In this document: positions 51,044-60,963 of the stretch, piece by piece
How positions within the stretch are numbered: the first letter of the stretch is position 1
How the letters are laid out: the number at the start of each line of letters is the position of its first letter
Source: JAGOEF01 sp964511665
GTDB lineage: Bacteria > Bacteroidota > Bacteroidia > Bacteroidales > ML635J-15
DNA: 64,000 nt
Assembly (NCBI GenBank): GCA_964511665.1
Contig: CAZEHA010000011.1
Span: 1-64,000, forward strand
Reading direction: 5' to 3'
Notes under the pieces: model-generated
Told to the model about the DNA's origin: nothing
Seen by the model: the letters and a program-made list of their open reading frames with translations, nothing else
Database searches by the model: none
Position numbers and translations under genes: made by a program

Positions 51044-52099
51044 TTATTGTTTTGTAATTCGGTCGATGCGATTCAGTCCGTCAACAGCAAACTCGAAGTT
51101 GGGCACCAGTTCGAGTGCTTTATAGTAATCGGCTTTGGCTTCGGCAAATTTACCCATATTTTCGAATGCGAGGCCTCTGTTATAATATGCTTCGGGCGAT
51201 TTGGGTCGTATCTCGATAGCGTTGGCAAACAGGAGTCGGGCTTTCTCAAAATCGTCTTCATACACCAGCAGATAATATCCCATGTTGTAGTTGGCCTGAT
51301 AGTCAGAGCTATCGACACGAAGTGCTTTTTCGTACACCTCGCGTGTTTTTTCGTAAAAACCAAATTTTTCGTAACACAAACCTGCATTTAGTAATATTAG
51401 CAGGTTTTCGGGGAAAAGACGTGTTGCAGTATTAAAATACTCTACTGCCAGCGGGTCACCACGATCGCAATACATCATAGCAAGCATGTTGTAAGCTTCT
51501 GTATGATTCTGATTGTATTCGATGGTTTTACGCAAGGCTTCGGTTGTTGCCTGAAACATATTGTTTTCTTTGTAAACCATAGCCTTAAGGTAGTAGGTCT
51601 TATCGCTTTGCTTAGCCGCTTGTTCAATAAATGCAATTTCGGCCAAGGCATCGTCGTATTGCTTAACGTAAAAAAACAATTGGGCTCTCTTAAACCGCGC
51701 ATCGGTGTTCTGCGGATAGCGTGCAATACATTTGTCGAGATATTCTTTCGATTTCTCCGACTTACCCAGCATAAGAAAATAGTCACCGGCAGTGAGCAGA
51801 TACACCGGGTTTAAAGAATCGAGTTTCAATGCAATTTCGATATCGTTAGCCGCTTCGTTCACATTTCCCTGCTCAAAGTACAACGCCGATCGCTGAAAAA
51901 ACAATGCATGCTGTCGTGGATTTTTTCGAATTTTCTCCGAAATTTTGGCAATATCATCGATAGAATCTGATGGCATTGGGTTAACAACGGGCTTATCGGT
52001 ATTTTTTGAGCACGAGTCGCACGAAATTGAACAAACCGCCAGCAGCACAAATGCCAATGCAAGCGGCATTGCAGTGATACCAAATTTCTTCATTAACAT
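51044..52099 (-). CDS. TPR-repeat protein, probable lipoprotein
   Basis: 351 residues (349 from the ATG at 52093). Signal ends LAVCSISC with cysteines suitable for lipidation. About seven TPRs follow (SALYFEQGNVNEAANDIEIALKL, AGLCYEKFGFYEKTREVYEKAL, NRGLAFENMGKFAEAKADYYKALEL). A scaffold for protein interactions in the envelope is inferred. The start overlaps the recA stop (TAATG), so translation is probably coupled. Confidence 0.82.
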   Translation of the reverse strand: MLMKKFGITAMPLALAFVLLAVCSISCDSCSKNTDKPVVNPMPSDSIDDIAKISEKIRKNPRQHALFFQRSALYFEQGNVNEAANDIEIALKLDSLNPVYLLTAGDYFLMLGKSEKSKEYLDKCIARYPQNTDARFKRAQLFFYVKQYDDALAEIAFIEQAAKQSDKTYYLKAMVYKENNMFQATTEALRKTIEYNQNHTEAYNMLAMMYCDRGDPLAVEYFNTATRLFPENLLILLNAGLCYEKFGFYEKTREVYEKALRVDSSDYQANYNMGYYLLVYEDDFEKARLLFANAIEIRPKSPEAYYNRGLAFENMGKFAEAKADYYKALELVPNFEFAVDGLNRIDRITKQ

Positions 52100-53112
52100 T
52101 AGTTTGCTTCCAGTTTGGCAATAATTTTCTTTTCGAGTTCTTCCGACAATTCAGGATTATCGGAGAGTAACTGCTTCACCGCATCGCGTCCCTGCCCAAG
52201 TTTTGTTTCGCCATAACTAAACCACGAACCGCTTTTTTTAATGATTTCGTATTCCACTCCCAGATCAATTATCTCTCCTATTTTGCTGATACCTTCGCCA
52301 TACACAATATCGAATTCAGCTTTTTTGAAAGGAGGTGCCATTTTGTTTTTTACGACTTTTACGCGGGTTCGGCTACCGGTAACATCGTCGCTGTCTTTTA
52401 TTTGCGAGATTCGACGAATGTCGAGGCGTATGCTCGAATAAAACTTGAGTGCATTCCCACCGGTGGTTGTTTCGGGGCTGCCAAACATAACACCAATTTT
52501 ATCGCGCAACTGGTTGATAAAGATACAACAAGTTTGTGTGCGATTGATGTTAGCAGTAAGCTTACGCAGGGCCTGCGACATAAGCCGTGCCTGGAGACCC
52601 ATTTTACTGTCGCCCATTTCTCCTTCTATTTCGGCTTTGGGGGTTAAGGCAGCTACCGAGTCGATTACAACAATATCGATGGCCCCTGAGCGAATCAGAT
52701 TATCGGTAATTTCGAGTGCTTGTTCGCCATTGTCGGGTTGCGAAATAAAAAGGTTTTGGGTATCGACACCCAGTTTTTCGGCATATGACCGGTCGAAAGC
52801 ATGCTCGGCATCGATAAATGCGGCAATACCTCCCAGTTTTTGCGCTTCGGCAATAGCCGTAATAGCCAAGGTGGTTTTACCCGATGATTCAGGACCATAA
52901 ATTTCGATAACCCTACCGCGCGGATAGCCTCCAATACCAAGAGCATAGTCGAGACTCACCGAACCGGATGGAATAACAGGTACATCTTCAATCACTTTTT
53001 CGCCCAATTTCATAATAGCACCTTTGCCATAATCTTTTTCGATTTTACCTATGGTTAGCTGCAATGCTTTTAGTTTTTCGAGACGAATATCGTCGCTTGT
53101 GTTTTTTGCCAT
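52099..53112 (-). CDS. recA: Recombinase A
   Basis: 337 residues. Walker [10 protein letters not shown] at 73-81, then [19 protein letters not shown] and [12 protein letters not shown] and [17 protein letters not shown], all RecA hallmarks. It catalyses homologous strand exchange and triggers SOS autocleavage where LexA is present. It follows bcp by five bases and precedes a TPR gene with overlap. Confidence 0.98.
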   Translation of the reverse strand: MAKNTSDDIRLEKLKALQLTIGKIEKDYGKGAIMKLGEKVIEDVPVIPSGSVSLDYALGIGGYPRGRVIEIYGPESSGKTTLAITAIAEAQKLGGIAAFIDAEHAFDRSYAEKLGVDTQNLFISQPDNGEQALEITDNLIRSGAIDIVVIDSVAALTPKAEIEGEMGDSKMGLQARLMSQALRKLTANINRTQTCCIFINQLRDKIGVMFGSPETTTGGNALKFYSSIRLDIRRISQIKDSDDVTGSRTRVKVVKNKMAPPFKKAEFDIVYGEGISKIGEIIDLGVEYEIIKKSGSWFSYGETKLGQGRDAVKQLLSDNPELSEELEKKIIAKLEAN

Positions 53113-53117
53113 AATAT

Positions 53118-53591
53118 TTAGTTTTTTAATGATGTTACTATTTGTTGAGTATGCTTTTTGGTATCTACTTTATCGAAAATTGCCTCAATAATGCCATTTC
53201 CCGAAATCACAAATGTTTTTCGCAACACTCCCTCGTAGGTTTTTCCGTAGAGTTTCTTTTCGCCCCAGGCACCATAAGCTTTCATTATTGTTTTATCGGT
53301 ATCGGCTATCAGATTGAATGGCAACCCGTGTTTTTCGATAAAATTCTGATGACTCTTTTCACTATCAGGGCTTATGCCAATCACTTGGTAGCCTTTTTGC
53401 AACCACATATTGTAGTTATCGCGCAAATCGCAGGCTTCGGCAGTGCAACCGGGCGTATTGTCTTTCGGATAAAAATATAATATTAGCTTCTTACCGGCAA
53501 GCTGTTGTAATGTAATGGTTTCACCTGTTTGAATACGTCCTGTGAAATCAGGGGCTTTTTCTCCAATTTTCAAATTCGGCATTTCACTCAT
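53118..53591 (-). CDS. bcp: Thioredoxin-dependent peroxiredoxin (BCP family)
   Basis: 157 residues. [22 protein letters not shown] contains the peroxidatic C49 and resolving C54 (C-x4-C, the atypical two-Cys BCP type). It reduces H2O2 and organic peroxides using thioredoxin. First gene of the bcp-recA-TPR-S9 operon; MPNLKIG three codons in is an alternative start. Confidence 0.95.
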   Translation of the reverse strand: MSEMPNLKIGEKAPDFTGRIQTGETITLQQLAGKKLILYFYPKDNTPGCTAEACDLRDNYNMWLQKGYQVIGISPDSEKSHQNFIEKHGLPFNLIADTDKTIMKAYGAWGEKKLYGKTYEGVLRKTFVISGNGIIEAIFDKVDTKKHTQQIVTSLKN

Positions 53592-53604
53592 TTTTTGATT
53601 CGTA

Positions 53605-53635
53605 CAAATATATTTTATTTCGAAGAACCCTTAAA
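53605..53635 (-). promoter_or_regulatory. Candidate promoter of the bcp-recA operon
   Basis: On the minus strand TTTA (53635-53632), a 19-base spacer and TATATTTG (53612-53605) match the Bacteroidota consensus except one base in the -33 element. The start codon lies only 14 bases downstream, implying a very short leader. Confidence 0.55.
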
Positions 53636-53816
53636 ATATACAGGTGAAAGTTTATCAACAATTATAAAATTTAGCATTCACACTGAATAATGGTCTTTAA
53701 TCATATCAGTAATTTAATAAATATGTATCTTTATAGGTTTTATGGATAATCAGTATTGATGACATCTATAGACAGAATAAAATAGTACACAACTGAAAAG
53801 AATTGCATACATAGCA

Positions 53817-56800
53817 ATGCTTATTCTATTGGCATTGATGCCATTAGGAGTAATACCATTGTGTGCACAGCAAATCTCGGTAAAACTGCCTCCGGGCGAA
53901 AAAGAGGTTTTTGAACGATCGCAAAACCAGTTTAATGAGGGCGATTATCAACCGGCTAAAGAAGGTTTTTCGCAGCTTCTCAGCCTATACCCACGTGAAA
54001 TATACTTTAATTACGCCTACGGAGCATGCTTGGTAAACCTTAACACAGAGTTCGACAAAAGCATACAGTATCTTGAATACGCCCTAAAAGGAGGAAATTA
54101 CCACGCCAATTACTATTTGGGTCTGGCCTATCATTTGCGTTATATGTTCGAGAAAGCCATTATTCATTACGAAGCCTTTAAGACTCAGGCATCATCAAAA
54201 GAGATGCGTCAATTTCCTGTTGCCAGGCAGTTGCGTATGGCATATAATGGCGTGAGCCTAATCAGATATGCTTACGACCTTCAGGTTGTGAAAAACAAAA
54301 AAGTAAAAACTCAGAATTTTCATTACTCCTACGATATTCCACACTCGGGAGGAGAAATAGTGGTAGTTCCCGAAGAGTTTCGAAGCAAAACCGATAAAAA
54401 GAAAAAGCACAAGGGGCTCATGTATGTGTCTTATGTTCACAATCGTGCATTTTATGCCAGCTACGGGAACAGCAAAGATGCCAGTCTCGACATTTACATG
54501 GTAATAAAAGAAGGGGACAAATGGAGTGCTCCAATACTACTGCCCGCTCAGATAAATACCAGCGAAGATGAGGATTTTCCTTTTTTTCATCCCGATGGTG
54601 AAAAATTGTATTTCAGCTCGAAAGGGCACAATAGTATGGGTGGCTACGATATTTTTGTAGTTCAATACGACCGGCATCTCAATAGCTGGTACGAGGCAAA
54701 GAACCTAGACTTTCCGATTAATACTCCGCTCGACGACATCATGTACATCACCGACTCGTACAACATTACTGCATATTTTGCATCGAACCGCGAAACAGAA
54801 TCAGGGCGCATTGGTGTGTATCAAATATTATTAGAAAAAGACCCTCCGCTGCGATTGGTCGAAAATATGGATGACATCCGCAAAACATCGAAACTCGACA
54901 TTACACCGCTGGCGATGCAGATATTTGAAAAGCGCATGGAAGATGCTATGCCGGTAAACACCGATACCATTACTGCTGACAGTTTGCTGGTGGTTGTGCC
55001 CGACGAAAGCAATGGGTTTCAGCGCGATTCGGCCGTTTTTGCCAGCTTCGAAAACATTGTAATGGAGACTTATGAAAGCATTGATGAGCTAAATAATTCG
55101 ATTGAAAACTACCGTAACAAAGAAAACCTGGCACTGGCAAAAATTGATTTTTATATCAGTAAAATCGAAGACATCGAAGAAGAAAAGAAAACCGTGGAAC
55201 GAATGAAGATTCAAGCCTATGAGAAAGAAGCCAAACTTCGTGAGCTCGACGAAAAGCAATACCGGTATATCGACAGCATTGCCATGGCCAAATATGTATA
55301 TGATGAGTACGAAAAAACCATTGTAAACCTTGAGGCCAAAGCCACCAATTACAAAAGCACAGCCGATAATGCTGTGAGCAACAAAGATGTTACCGAGTCG
55401 GGCAACAATACATTACGAGAAGTTACAAAAAATATCGACAACGACATAGCACTTAATACTGACGATAAAATTACAGAACAAAACCGATCTGCTTACGAAG
55501 ATAGTCGCAAGGCTATCGAAAAAAATGAGACTGCACTAAACCAAATGAAATCGGATATTGAACGCATCGACAACGAAATACTACAATGTTACAATGGAAT
55601 AAAAAACACCGACAACTACGAAGATCAACAGAAACTAAATCAGCGGATTGCCTCGCTTGAGAAGGAGCGCAACAGCATTGTAAAAGATTATAAGGAATTG
55701 TATCTTAAGCAAGAATTTCTGTTTGTCGAAAATCAGCAATTGCAAACCGACTTAAACGTAACACAAGCACTGATAGCAGAAACCGACAGCCTTGTTCCTT
55801 CATATAGGCCCGAAAAGGTAGATGCCTTGCTGGCCAATGCCAACCGATATATTATGCGGCGCAACCAAAAAAACCTGAAGGAAATGGCCGACGTGCAAAT
55901 GCAAATACTCGATTCGGTATTTTTCGATAATTCTCAATTAATTACAAAACAATTTGATGAAGAGAACAATGAAGTGGTTAAACAAATATCAGCCGACAAA
56001 ACCAGCCTCGAACAAATAACACTCATTGCCGATAATCCAATTCTTAGCGACATTGAAATTGACAACAATTTGAAAGAAGCAAGGCAGATTGTTTCAACTA
56101 TGGACTCGATAAATAAGCAGCTTCAGGATGAAAGCGATGTGATTGTTCGCAAAAAACTACTCGACGACTATGCAATGCAACAACAATCATTAGATTCTGT
56201 ATATTCCGAAATAAACCAAAACATTGCAGCGCTTAACAACACCATAAGCGTTACTGTGTATAAAACCAGCGACAACACACCGGTTCGCAGTCATACCGAA
56301 GAAAAAATTACTGCGATTAAAGAAAGTGGGAACGAAAAAGAGGTGCTGTTGGCCGAAGATTATCTGAATACTGCCGATTCGTTGTATGCCATGGCCGCAG
56401 GTAATACTGAGAATAACGAATTGTTACCGGCAGTGCAGGATTTTTATTTAAAACAAGCCATTGCCTACGAAAACAAAGCTTTCGAAATTGTGGAGCAATT
56501 ATCAGCAGATCCGTTAGCATTACTGCAAGACAATCAGACCGACAGTATTACAACGAGCAACCAAAACAGGCAAATTCAAGAAGATGAAACTCAAGTTTCT
56601 GACAGCATAACCAGATACACCACCGTAGGTAATACCAAAGACAAACTGAATGAACTGACTACAAAAAACAACGATGCGGAAGCCGACAAGGCCTGGCAGG
56701 TTGCTGTTGAAGAATACAGCCGTGTTGATGAATTACATAGCAAAGCAGAAAAGGCAAAAAACGAAAGCAAAAAAGCTGAGGCAATTGACGAAGCAAATCA

Positions 56801-59800
56801 GGCATACCTGAATGCACGCAAGAACCATGCACAAGCTGCATTAAACGATATCGACGTAAAATCGGATGAGTATGCCATTATAGAAAAAGGATATGCCGAC
56901 ATTGCCGGAACACAGTACAGCGATGTACAGAAAAATACCGCCGAAGCACTGAAAACGGAAGCGGAACAATTGCACAACCAAGCCGTTCAAGTAATGCTTG
57001 CTGCCGAAGAAACCAACAACGACAGCCTGCGCAACGAGCTACTTATAGCAGCAGCCGATTTCGAGAACAAAGCAGTTGATACATATCGCAATGCTTTTGA
57101 AATTATATCAGGAGAAGAAATACCTGTTAATGAGACCATTGCCCAAAACAATCGGGTGATAAGTAATTCTACAATTAACGATGTTGCCGAAAATCATCGT
57201 AGTGTTATATTGGCGCAAAACAATGCCCAAACTGAAGATACCGATGCGGAACAAAAGGCTTACACCGATATGCGGAAACGCAATCTGGAACGTGTTGATT
57301 CGCTGCTTGTTGAAACTGAGAATTTTGACAATCAAATTGCAAGACTCGAAACTGAATATGCAAACACAGAAACCACAGCTGAGAAAGATAGTATTATTAA
57401 AGAAATTGTACAAATTCAGAACAAGCGGCTTGATGCCAACGAGAAGGCCATTGCAATTATTGCCGATATGCAGGATGAAGAAATACGCAGAAACCGTGAA
57501 GCAATTGATAGCAATAAGAAACTGTACAGAAGCAACAAAGATTTACTGGTTGAAATCGACAATGAATTTAAGAAATATGAGAATATACGCTCCCAGATGC
57601 GTAATCGAAACGATAACACTTACATATATATGCTGAGCGAAGTAGTGATTCTGGGCGAAAATCTTCTCGAAAAACAAAAGCGCTTGTTGGCATCGGCAGG
57701 CAACGAACCCTCAACAGAACCAAGCGATGAGTTGACACAGTACCGCAACAAAATCGAGAAGACACAAGTTGGTATCGCCAAAACTACTCAGTGGATTACC
57801 GAACAGCAAGCCATCGCTATGCAAAACAATAGAGACAGTGTTGATGTTGTAACAAACACCGACAGTTTGTTGGTTCACAAAAAGACCAAAGCCGAAATTC
57901 AATATGAAAACTCGCTGGAGGAACTCAACAATCTGGCAAAAAACGATGTATTCGTAACCGAAGCAGTCCTTTCGATTACACGAGAAACCGACAGTTTAGT
58001 TGCACAAGCAAAGCAAATTCGCAACGATATAGAACTAAACAAAGCGACATATTCTGACCTGAAATTACGGCAAATGGAGCAAGAGGCCGACAGCTTGGTG
58101 ATGCTTGCGTCGAAACGCCACGAGGCATTTATTGAAGACTATTCCGATTATCTTGCTTACATTGAGCAACAACAGCGATTGAACGACGAATACATACAAC
58201 GCAAGAAAAAAGTGGAACAAACACAGGTCGGCGATAGCAGCGCAGCAGCAGTGCAACGTATTGCAGTAGTAAGCGATGAGTTGTTGCATGCTGCCGATTC
58301 GCTAGACCTTGAAATCGCCGAGAACTATTATTCATACAATTCCGATGAAATTAGTCGACTAAAAATGGAATCGGCACAACTGAGAGAAAAAGCCATTGCT
58401 CTATACCAACAAGCCGAAGAAATTGCGTTGAACAACAACGATGCATTGGCACACGAAATAAACTCAGAATACCAACACATCAATGTAGCATCTGAAACCT
58501 CAACCGATACCTTGCGATTAACTGCAGTAAACGATACAATAATCGACAATAAGGTGCTGCCGCGTTACCAAATCACAGTCGATTTTCTGCCCGACGAAAC
58601 ACAGGAAAACAGCGAATACAATAAATTCTTAAAGCAACGCGATAAAAGCCTGTACAAACACGAAAAGCTTTCTGACCGCATCGAAGTGTTGGAAAGAACA
58701 AAAACAGAAATAGTAAATAAGAAGAAAATTGCCCGCATCAATAAGAAAATCGACAAAATTGATGCTAAGCGCGACGACAATTTAATAGGCTATTACGAGA
58801 GTAACGAACACATAGCTGAGTTGCAGCGCAGGCATCTCGATAATACTTACGACACAGCGGAAATTATCTATTACGAAAATAGAATCATTGCCGACAGCCT
58901 ATACCAAACAGCCATTGAAGCCGATAATACATCGGAATTGTTAAGGCAACAGGCAGAAACAGAAAAAAACAAAAAGCAGCGCAGACAATTACTAGAAGAA
59001 GCTGCCAAAGCCGAAGAGCAAGCGCTGAAAAACCGTCAGGAGGCCATCGCTGCAGCCACTGCATCAACCCGTATCAGGCCTGTAGAAATTAGCTCCGATA
59101 CGGCATTAATAGTTGTGAACACCGACACTGTTTCTAATAGACAAGACATACAGGCTCAAAACAACGACCCGGTAATACACCCCGTTCAAAGTGGTGATAC
59201 CATAAAACTTCAACCCGACTACAGCAACTACGAAGGTCTAATTTTCAGAATTCAGTTTGCTGCTTACAATCGTATTGTAGGAGACGACTATACGAAGGGA
59301 TTGTCGCCTATTTTTACCGAAAATGTACCCGGTAAAACGCTAATCCGCTACATGACAGGTGTATTTGGAACGTATAATGCAGCAACCACCGCTTTGCCGA
59401 AGGTAAAAGCATTAGGGTTTGGCGATGCATTTATAGTTGCCTACCTCAATGGAGTACGGGTAAGCATCTACGAAGCCAATCAGTATTTAGCCAGTCATCA
59501 GGCCAGCGATGTGAATCTACTGGTTGTTGGAAATGATATCATTGCAGATAATGCCGGCACCTATCAAAAAACAGTCGATCGAAATACAGAATCAGATAGT
59601 CATACAAGTACACAGTCAGCTATTACCTCTCAAAATAACGACGACACCAGCTACAAAAACATAAATTCCAACGCCGAAGTAATACTCACGGTGCAGTTCG
59701 CTGCTGCAAAAAGACTGCTGCAACCCGGGGAAATTTACGGAATAGAAACCGATTTTGTTGAATACCTTGATAACGGGTATATCAGGCACATGTATGGCAA

Positions 59801-60299
59801 GTACTATACCATGAACGATGCAAATGCTGCACGTAACCAACTTCGCGAAAAAGGTGCCCGCGATGCTTTTGTGGTGGCGTATCGCGACGGTAAACGTATT
59901 CCGGTAAACGAAGCCCTCGAAATCATTCGCACAAAACCTGTTGAGAAACAAGTAGAAACCAACGCACAGCCTATCGATACAATTATGCATGATCAGGGAA
60001 CAGCTCCCCACCTTCCCGATAAAACCAGTGGTATTGTTATCGATATCTATGTTCAGGTAGGGGCATACCGTCAGGAGGTTTCCGATGAAACCCTCAAGCT
60101 ATTTGCCAACATTGCCGACGGAAATCAAATCAAAACCTTCAGCAACAACAATCTGATAATATATCGCATTGGACCTCTTGAATCACAGGCCAAAGCCGGC
60201 ATCATCAGACAAAGGGCAATTCAGGCAGGCATTACCGATGCTTTTATTGTGGCTTATAAAGATGGAAAACAAATTCCACTACAACAGTTAACCGAATAA
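53817..60299 (+). CDS. Giant exported TPR/PD40/coiled-coil protein with three SPOR-like modules
   Basis: 2160 residues from the ATG. Residues ~25-130 are TPR-like (NQFNEGDYQPAKEGFSQLLSL; YLGLAYHLRYMFEKAIIHYE). Residues ~230-320 contain PD40-like strands (FPFFHPDGEKLYFSSKGHN, GGYDIFVV). From ~410 to ~1790 the chain is highly charged and helical with many coiled-coil stretches and recurrent [AT]DSL motifs. Three SPOR-like modules end the protein, starting near 1806, 1954 and 2073; each closes with DAF(V/I)VAY...DG or NG. SPOR domains bind denuded peptidoglycan, and TPR-PD40 occurs in T9SS-associated proteins, so an envelope scaffold is inferred. From this ATG the signal peptide lacks a charged start; a CTG at 53793 would supply Lys-Arg. 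Confidence 0.8.
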   Translation: MLILLALMPLGVIPLCAQQISVKLPPGEKEVFERSQNQFNEGDYQPAKEGFSQLLSLYPREIYFNYAYGACLVNLNTEFDKSIQYLEYALKGGNYHANYYLGLAYHLRYMFEKAIIHYEAFKTQASSKEMRQFPVARQLRMAYNGVSLIRYAYDLQVVKNKKVKTQNFHYSYDIPHSGGEIVVVPEEFRSKTDKKKKHKGLMYVSYVHNRAFYASYGNSKDASLDIYMVIKEGDKWSAPILLPAQINTSEDEDFPFFHPDGEKLYFSSKGHNSMGGYDIFVVQYDRHLNSWYEAKNLDFPINTPLDDIMYITDSYNITAYFASNRETESGRIGVYQILLEKDPPLRLVENMDDIRKTSKLDITPLAMQIFEKRMEDAMPVNTDTITADSLLVVVPDESNGFQRDSAVFASFENIVMETYESIDELNNSIENYRNKENLALAKIDFYISKIEDIEEEKKTVERMKIQAYEKEAKLRELDEKQYRYIDSIAMAKYVYDEYEKTIVNLEAKATNYKSTADNAVSNKDVTESGNNTLREVTKNIDNDIALNTDDKITEQNRSAYEDSRKAIEKNETALNQMKSDIERIDNEILQCYNGIKNTDNYEDQQKLNQRIASLEKERNSIVKDYKELYLKQEFLFVENQQLQTDLNVTQALIAETDSLVPSYRPEKVDALLANANRYIMRRNQKNLKEMADVQMQILDSVFFDNSQLITKQFDEENNEVVKQISADKTSLEQITLIADNPILSDIEIDNNLKEARQIVSTMDSINKQLQDESDVIVRKKLLDDYAMQQQSLDSVYSEINQNIAALNNTISVTVYKTSDNTPVRSHTEEKITAIKESGNEKEVLLAEDYLNTADSLYAMAAGNTENNELLPAVQDFYLKQAIAYENKAFEIVEQLSADPLALLQDNQTDSITTSNQNRQIQEDETQVSDSITRYTTVGNTKDKLNELTTKNNDAEADKAWQVAVEEYSRVDELHSKAEKAKNESKKAEAIDEANQAYLNARKNHAQAALNDIDVKSDEYAIIEKGYADIAGTQYSDVQKNTAEALKTEAEQLHNQAVQVMLAAEETNNDSLRNELLIAAADFENKAVDTYRNAFEIISGEEIPVNETIAQNNRVISNSTINDVAENHRSVILAQNNAQTEDTDAEQKAYTDMRKRNLERVDSLLVETENFDNQIARLETEYANTETTAEKDSIIKEIVQIQNKRLDANEKAIAIIADMQDEEIRRNREAIDSNKKLYRSNKDLLVEIDNEFKKYENIRSQMRNRNDNTYIYMLSEVVILGENLLEKQKRLLASAGNEPSTEPSDELTQYRNKIEKTQVGIAKTTQWITEQQAIAMQNNRDSVDVVTNTDSLLVHKKTKAEIQYENSLEELNNLAKNDVFVTEAVLSITRETDSLVAQAKQIRNDIELNKATYSDLKLRQMEQEADSLVMLASKRHEAFIEDYSDYLAYIEQQQRLNDEYIQRKKKVEQTQVGDSSAAAVQRIAVVSDELLHAADSLDLEIAENYYSYNSDEISRLKMESAQLREKAIALYQQAEEIALNNNDALAHEINSEYQHINVASETSTDTLRLTAVNDTIIDNKVLPRYQITVDFLPDETQENSEYNKFLKQRDKSLYKHEKLSDRIEVLERTKTEIVNKKKIARINKKIDKIDAKRDDNLIGYYESNEHIAELQRRHLDNTYDTAEIIYYENRIIADSLYQTAIEADNTSELLRQQAETEKNKKQRRQLLEEAAKAEEQALKNRQEAIAAATASTRIRPVEISSDTALIVVNTDTVSNRQDIQAQNNDPVIHPVQSGDTIKLQPDYSNYEGLIFRIQFAAYNRIVGDDYTKGLSPIFTENVPGKTLIRYMTGVFGTYNAATTALPKVKALGFGDAFIVAYLNGVRVSIYEANQYLASHQASDVNLLVVGNDIIADNAGTYQKTVDRNTESDSHTSTQSAITSQNNDDTSYKNINSNAEVILTVQFAAAKRLLQPGEIYGIETDFVEYLDNGYIRHMYGKYYTMNDANAARNQLREKGARDAFVVAYRDGKRIPVNEALEIIRTKPVEKQVETNAQPIDTIMHDQGTAPHLPDKTSGIVIDIYVQVGAYRQEVSDETLKLFANIADGNQIKTFSNNNLIIYRIGPLESQAKAGIIRQRAIQAGITDAFIVAYKDGKQIPLQQLTE

Positions 60300-60321
60300 A
60301 AAAAAGAGCTATATTTGCTTT

Positions 60322-60600
60322 ATGACAAGGAAACAAACACAGGAAACTCCGATAGAAATTCAACAGGAGAAGTTGAACACCAACCATGTGCTGGTTTTGT
60401 ACAACGACGATGTTAACACTTTTGAATATGTTATCGACTGCTTGATTGATATTTGTGGGCACGATGAATTGCAGGCCGAGCAATGTGCTTTTTTAACCCA
60501 TTACAAAGGGAAGTGTGAAATTAAGAACGGGAAGTATTGCACACTGAAGCCGATGAAGGACTCTTTAACCGACAGAGGACTGAGTGTTACAATAGAATAA
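60322..60600 (+). CDS. clpS: ATP-dependent Clp protease adaptor ClpS
   Basis: 92 residues. HVLVLYNDDVNTFEYVIDCL is the ClpS signature (NDD for the N-end substrate pocket), followed by HDELQAEQCAFLTHYKGKCEI. ClpS delivers N-degron proteins to ClpAP/ClpCP. It starts 22 bases after the giant gene and ends at a strong terminator; whether they share a transcript is unclear. Confidence 0.95.
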   Translation: MTRKQTQETPIEIQQEKLNTNHVLVLYNDDVNTFEYVIDCLIDICGHDELQAEQCAFLTHYKGKCEIKNGKYCTLKPMKDSLTDRGLSVTIE

Positions 60601-60632
60601 AAAAAACAGCGGGTTAAAACCCGCTGTTTTTT
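60601..60632. terminator. Bidirectional terminator between clpS and the DUF3467 gene
   Basis: AAAAAACAGCGGGTT pairs with AACCCGCTGTTTTTT across a two-base loop, a near-perfect 15-bp stem with A/T tails on both sides. It starts right after the clpS stop and lies next to the DUF3467 stop. Confidence 0.9.
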
Positions 60633-60956
60633 TTATGCTTGAGGCGTAGGTCCGCCGAAAGTCATGGGAATAATCGGCCCTTGATTTTGATCCGATATTT
60701 TTATGGTACCGTTGGTTTGCTCAAACTTATTGATGTTTTCTTTAAGCGCCATCATAAGTCGTTTGGCATGCTCGGGCGTAAGTATGATGCGTGACTTAAC
60801 CTGTGCCTTGGGAACTCCGGGCATAATGCGCACAAAGTCAACAATAAACTCTGCATTGCTGTGAGTTATCACAGCTAAATTCGAATAGGTTCCCTGAGCA
60901 ACATCTTCTTTGAGTTCGATGTTGATTTGATTTTGTTTTGGCATCTTGTCGTCCAT
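60633..60956 (-). CDS. DUF3467 protein
   Basis: 107 residues (an ATG four codons in, MPKQNQ, is also possible). INIELKEDVAQGTYSNLAVITHSNAEFIVDFVRIMPG and TPEHAKRLMMALKENINKFE cover the DUF3467 domain. In many Bacteroidota this gene follows rpoC directly, as it does here seven bases after the rpoC stop. Function is unknown. Confidence 0.9.
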   Translation of the reverse strand: MDDKMPKQNQINIELKEDVAQGTYSNLAVITHSNAEFIVDFVRIMPGVPKAQVKSRIILTPEHAKRLMMALKENINKFEQTNGTIKISDQNQGPIIPMTFGGPTPQA

Positions 60957-60963
60957 AATTCAA

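Noticed and set aside
57181..57636. 151-codon frame inside the giant gene
   Set aside because: It is a +1 frame shadow of the coiled-coil coding sequence with no start signal and biased composition.
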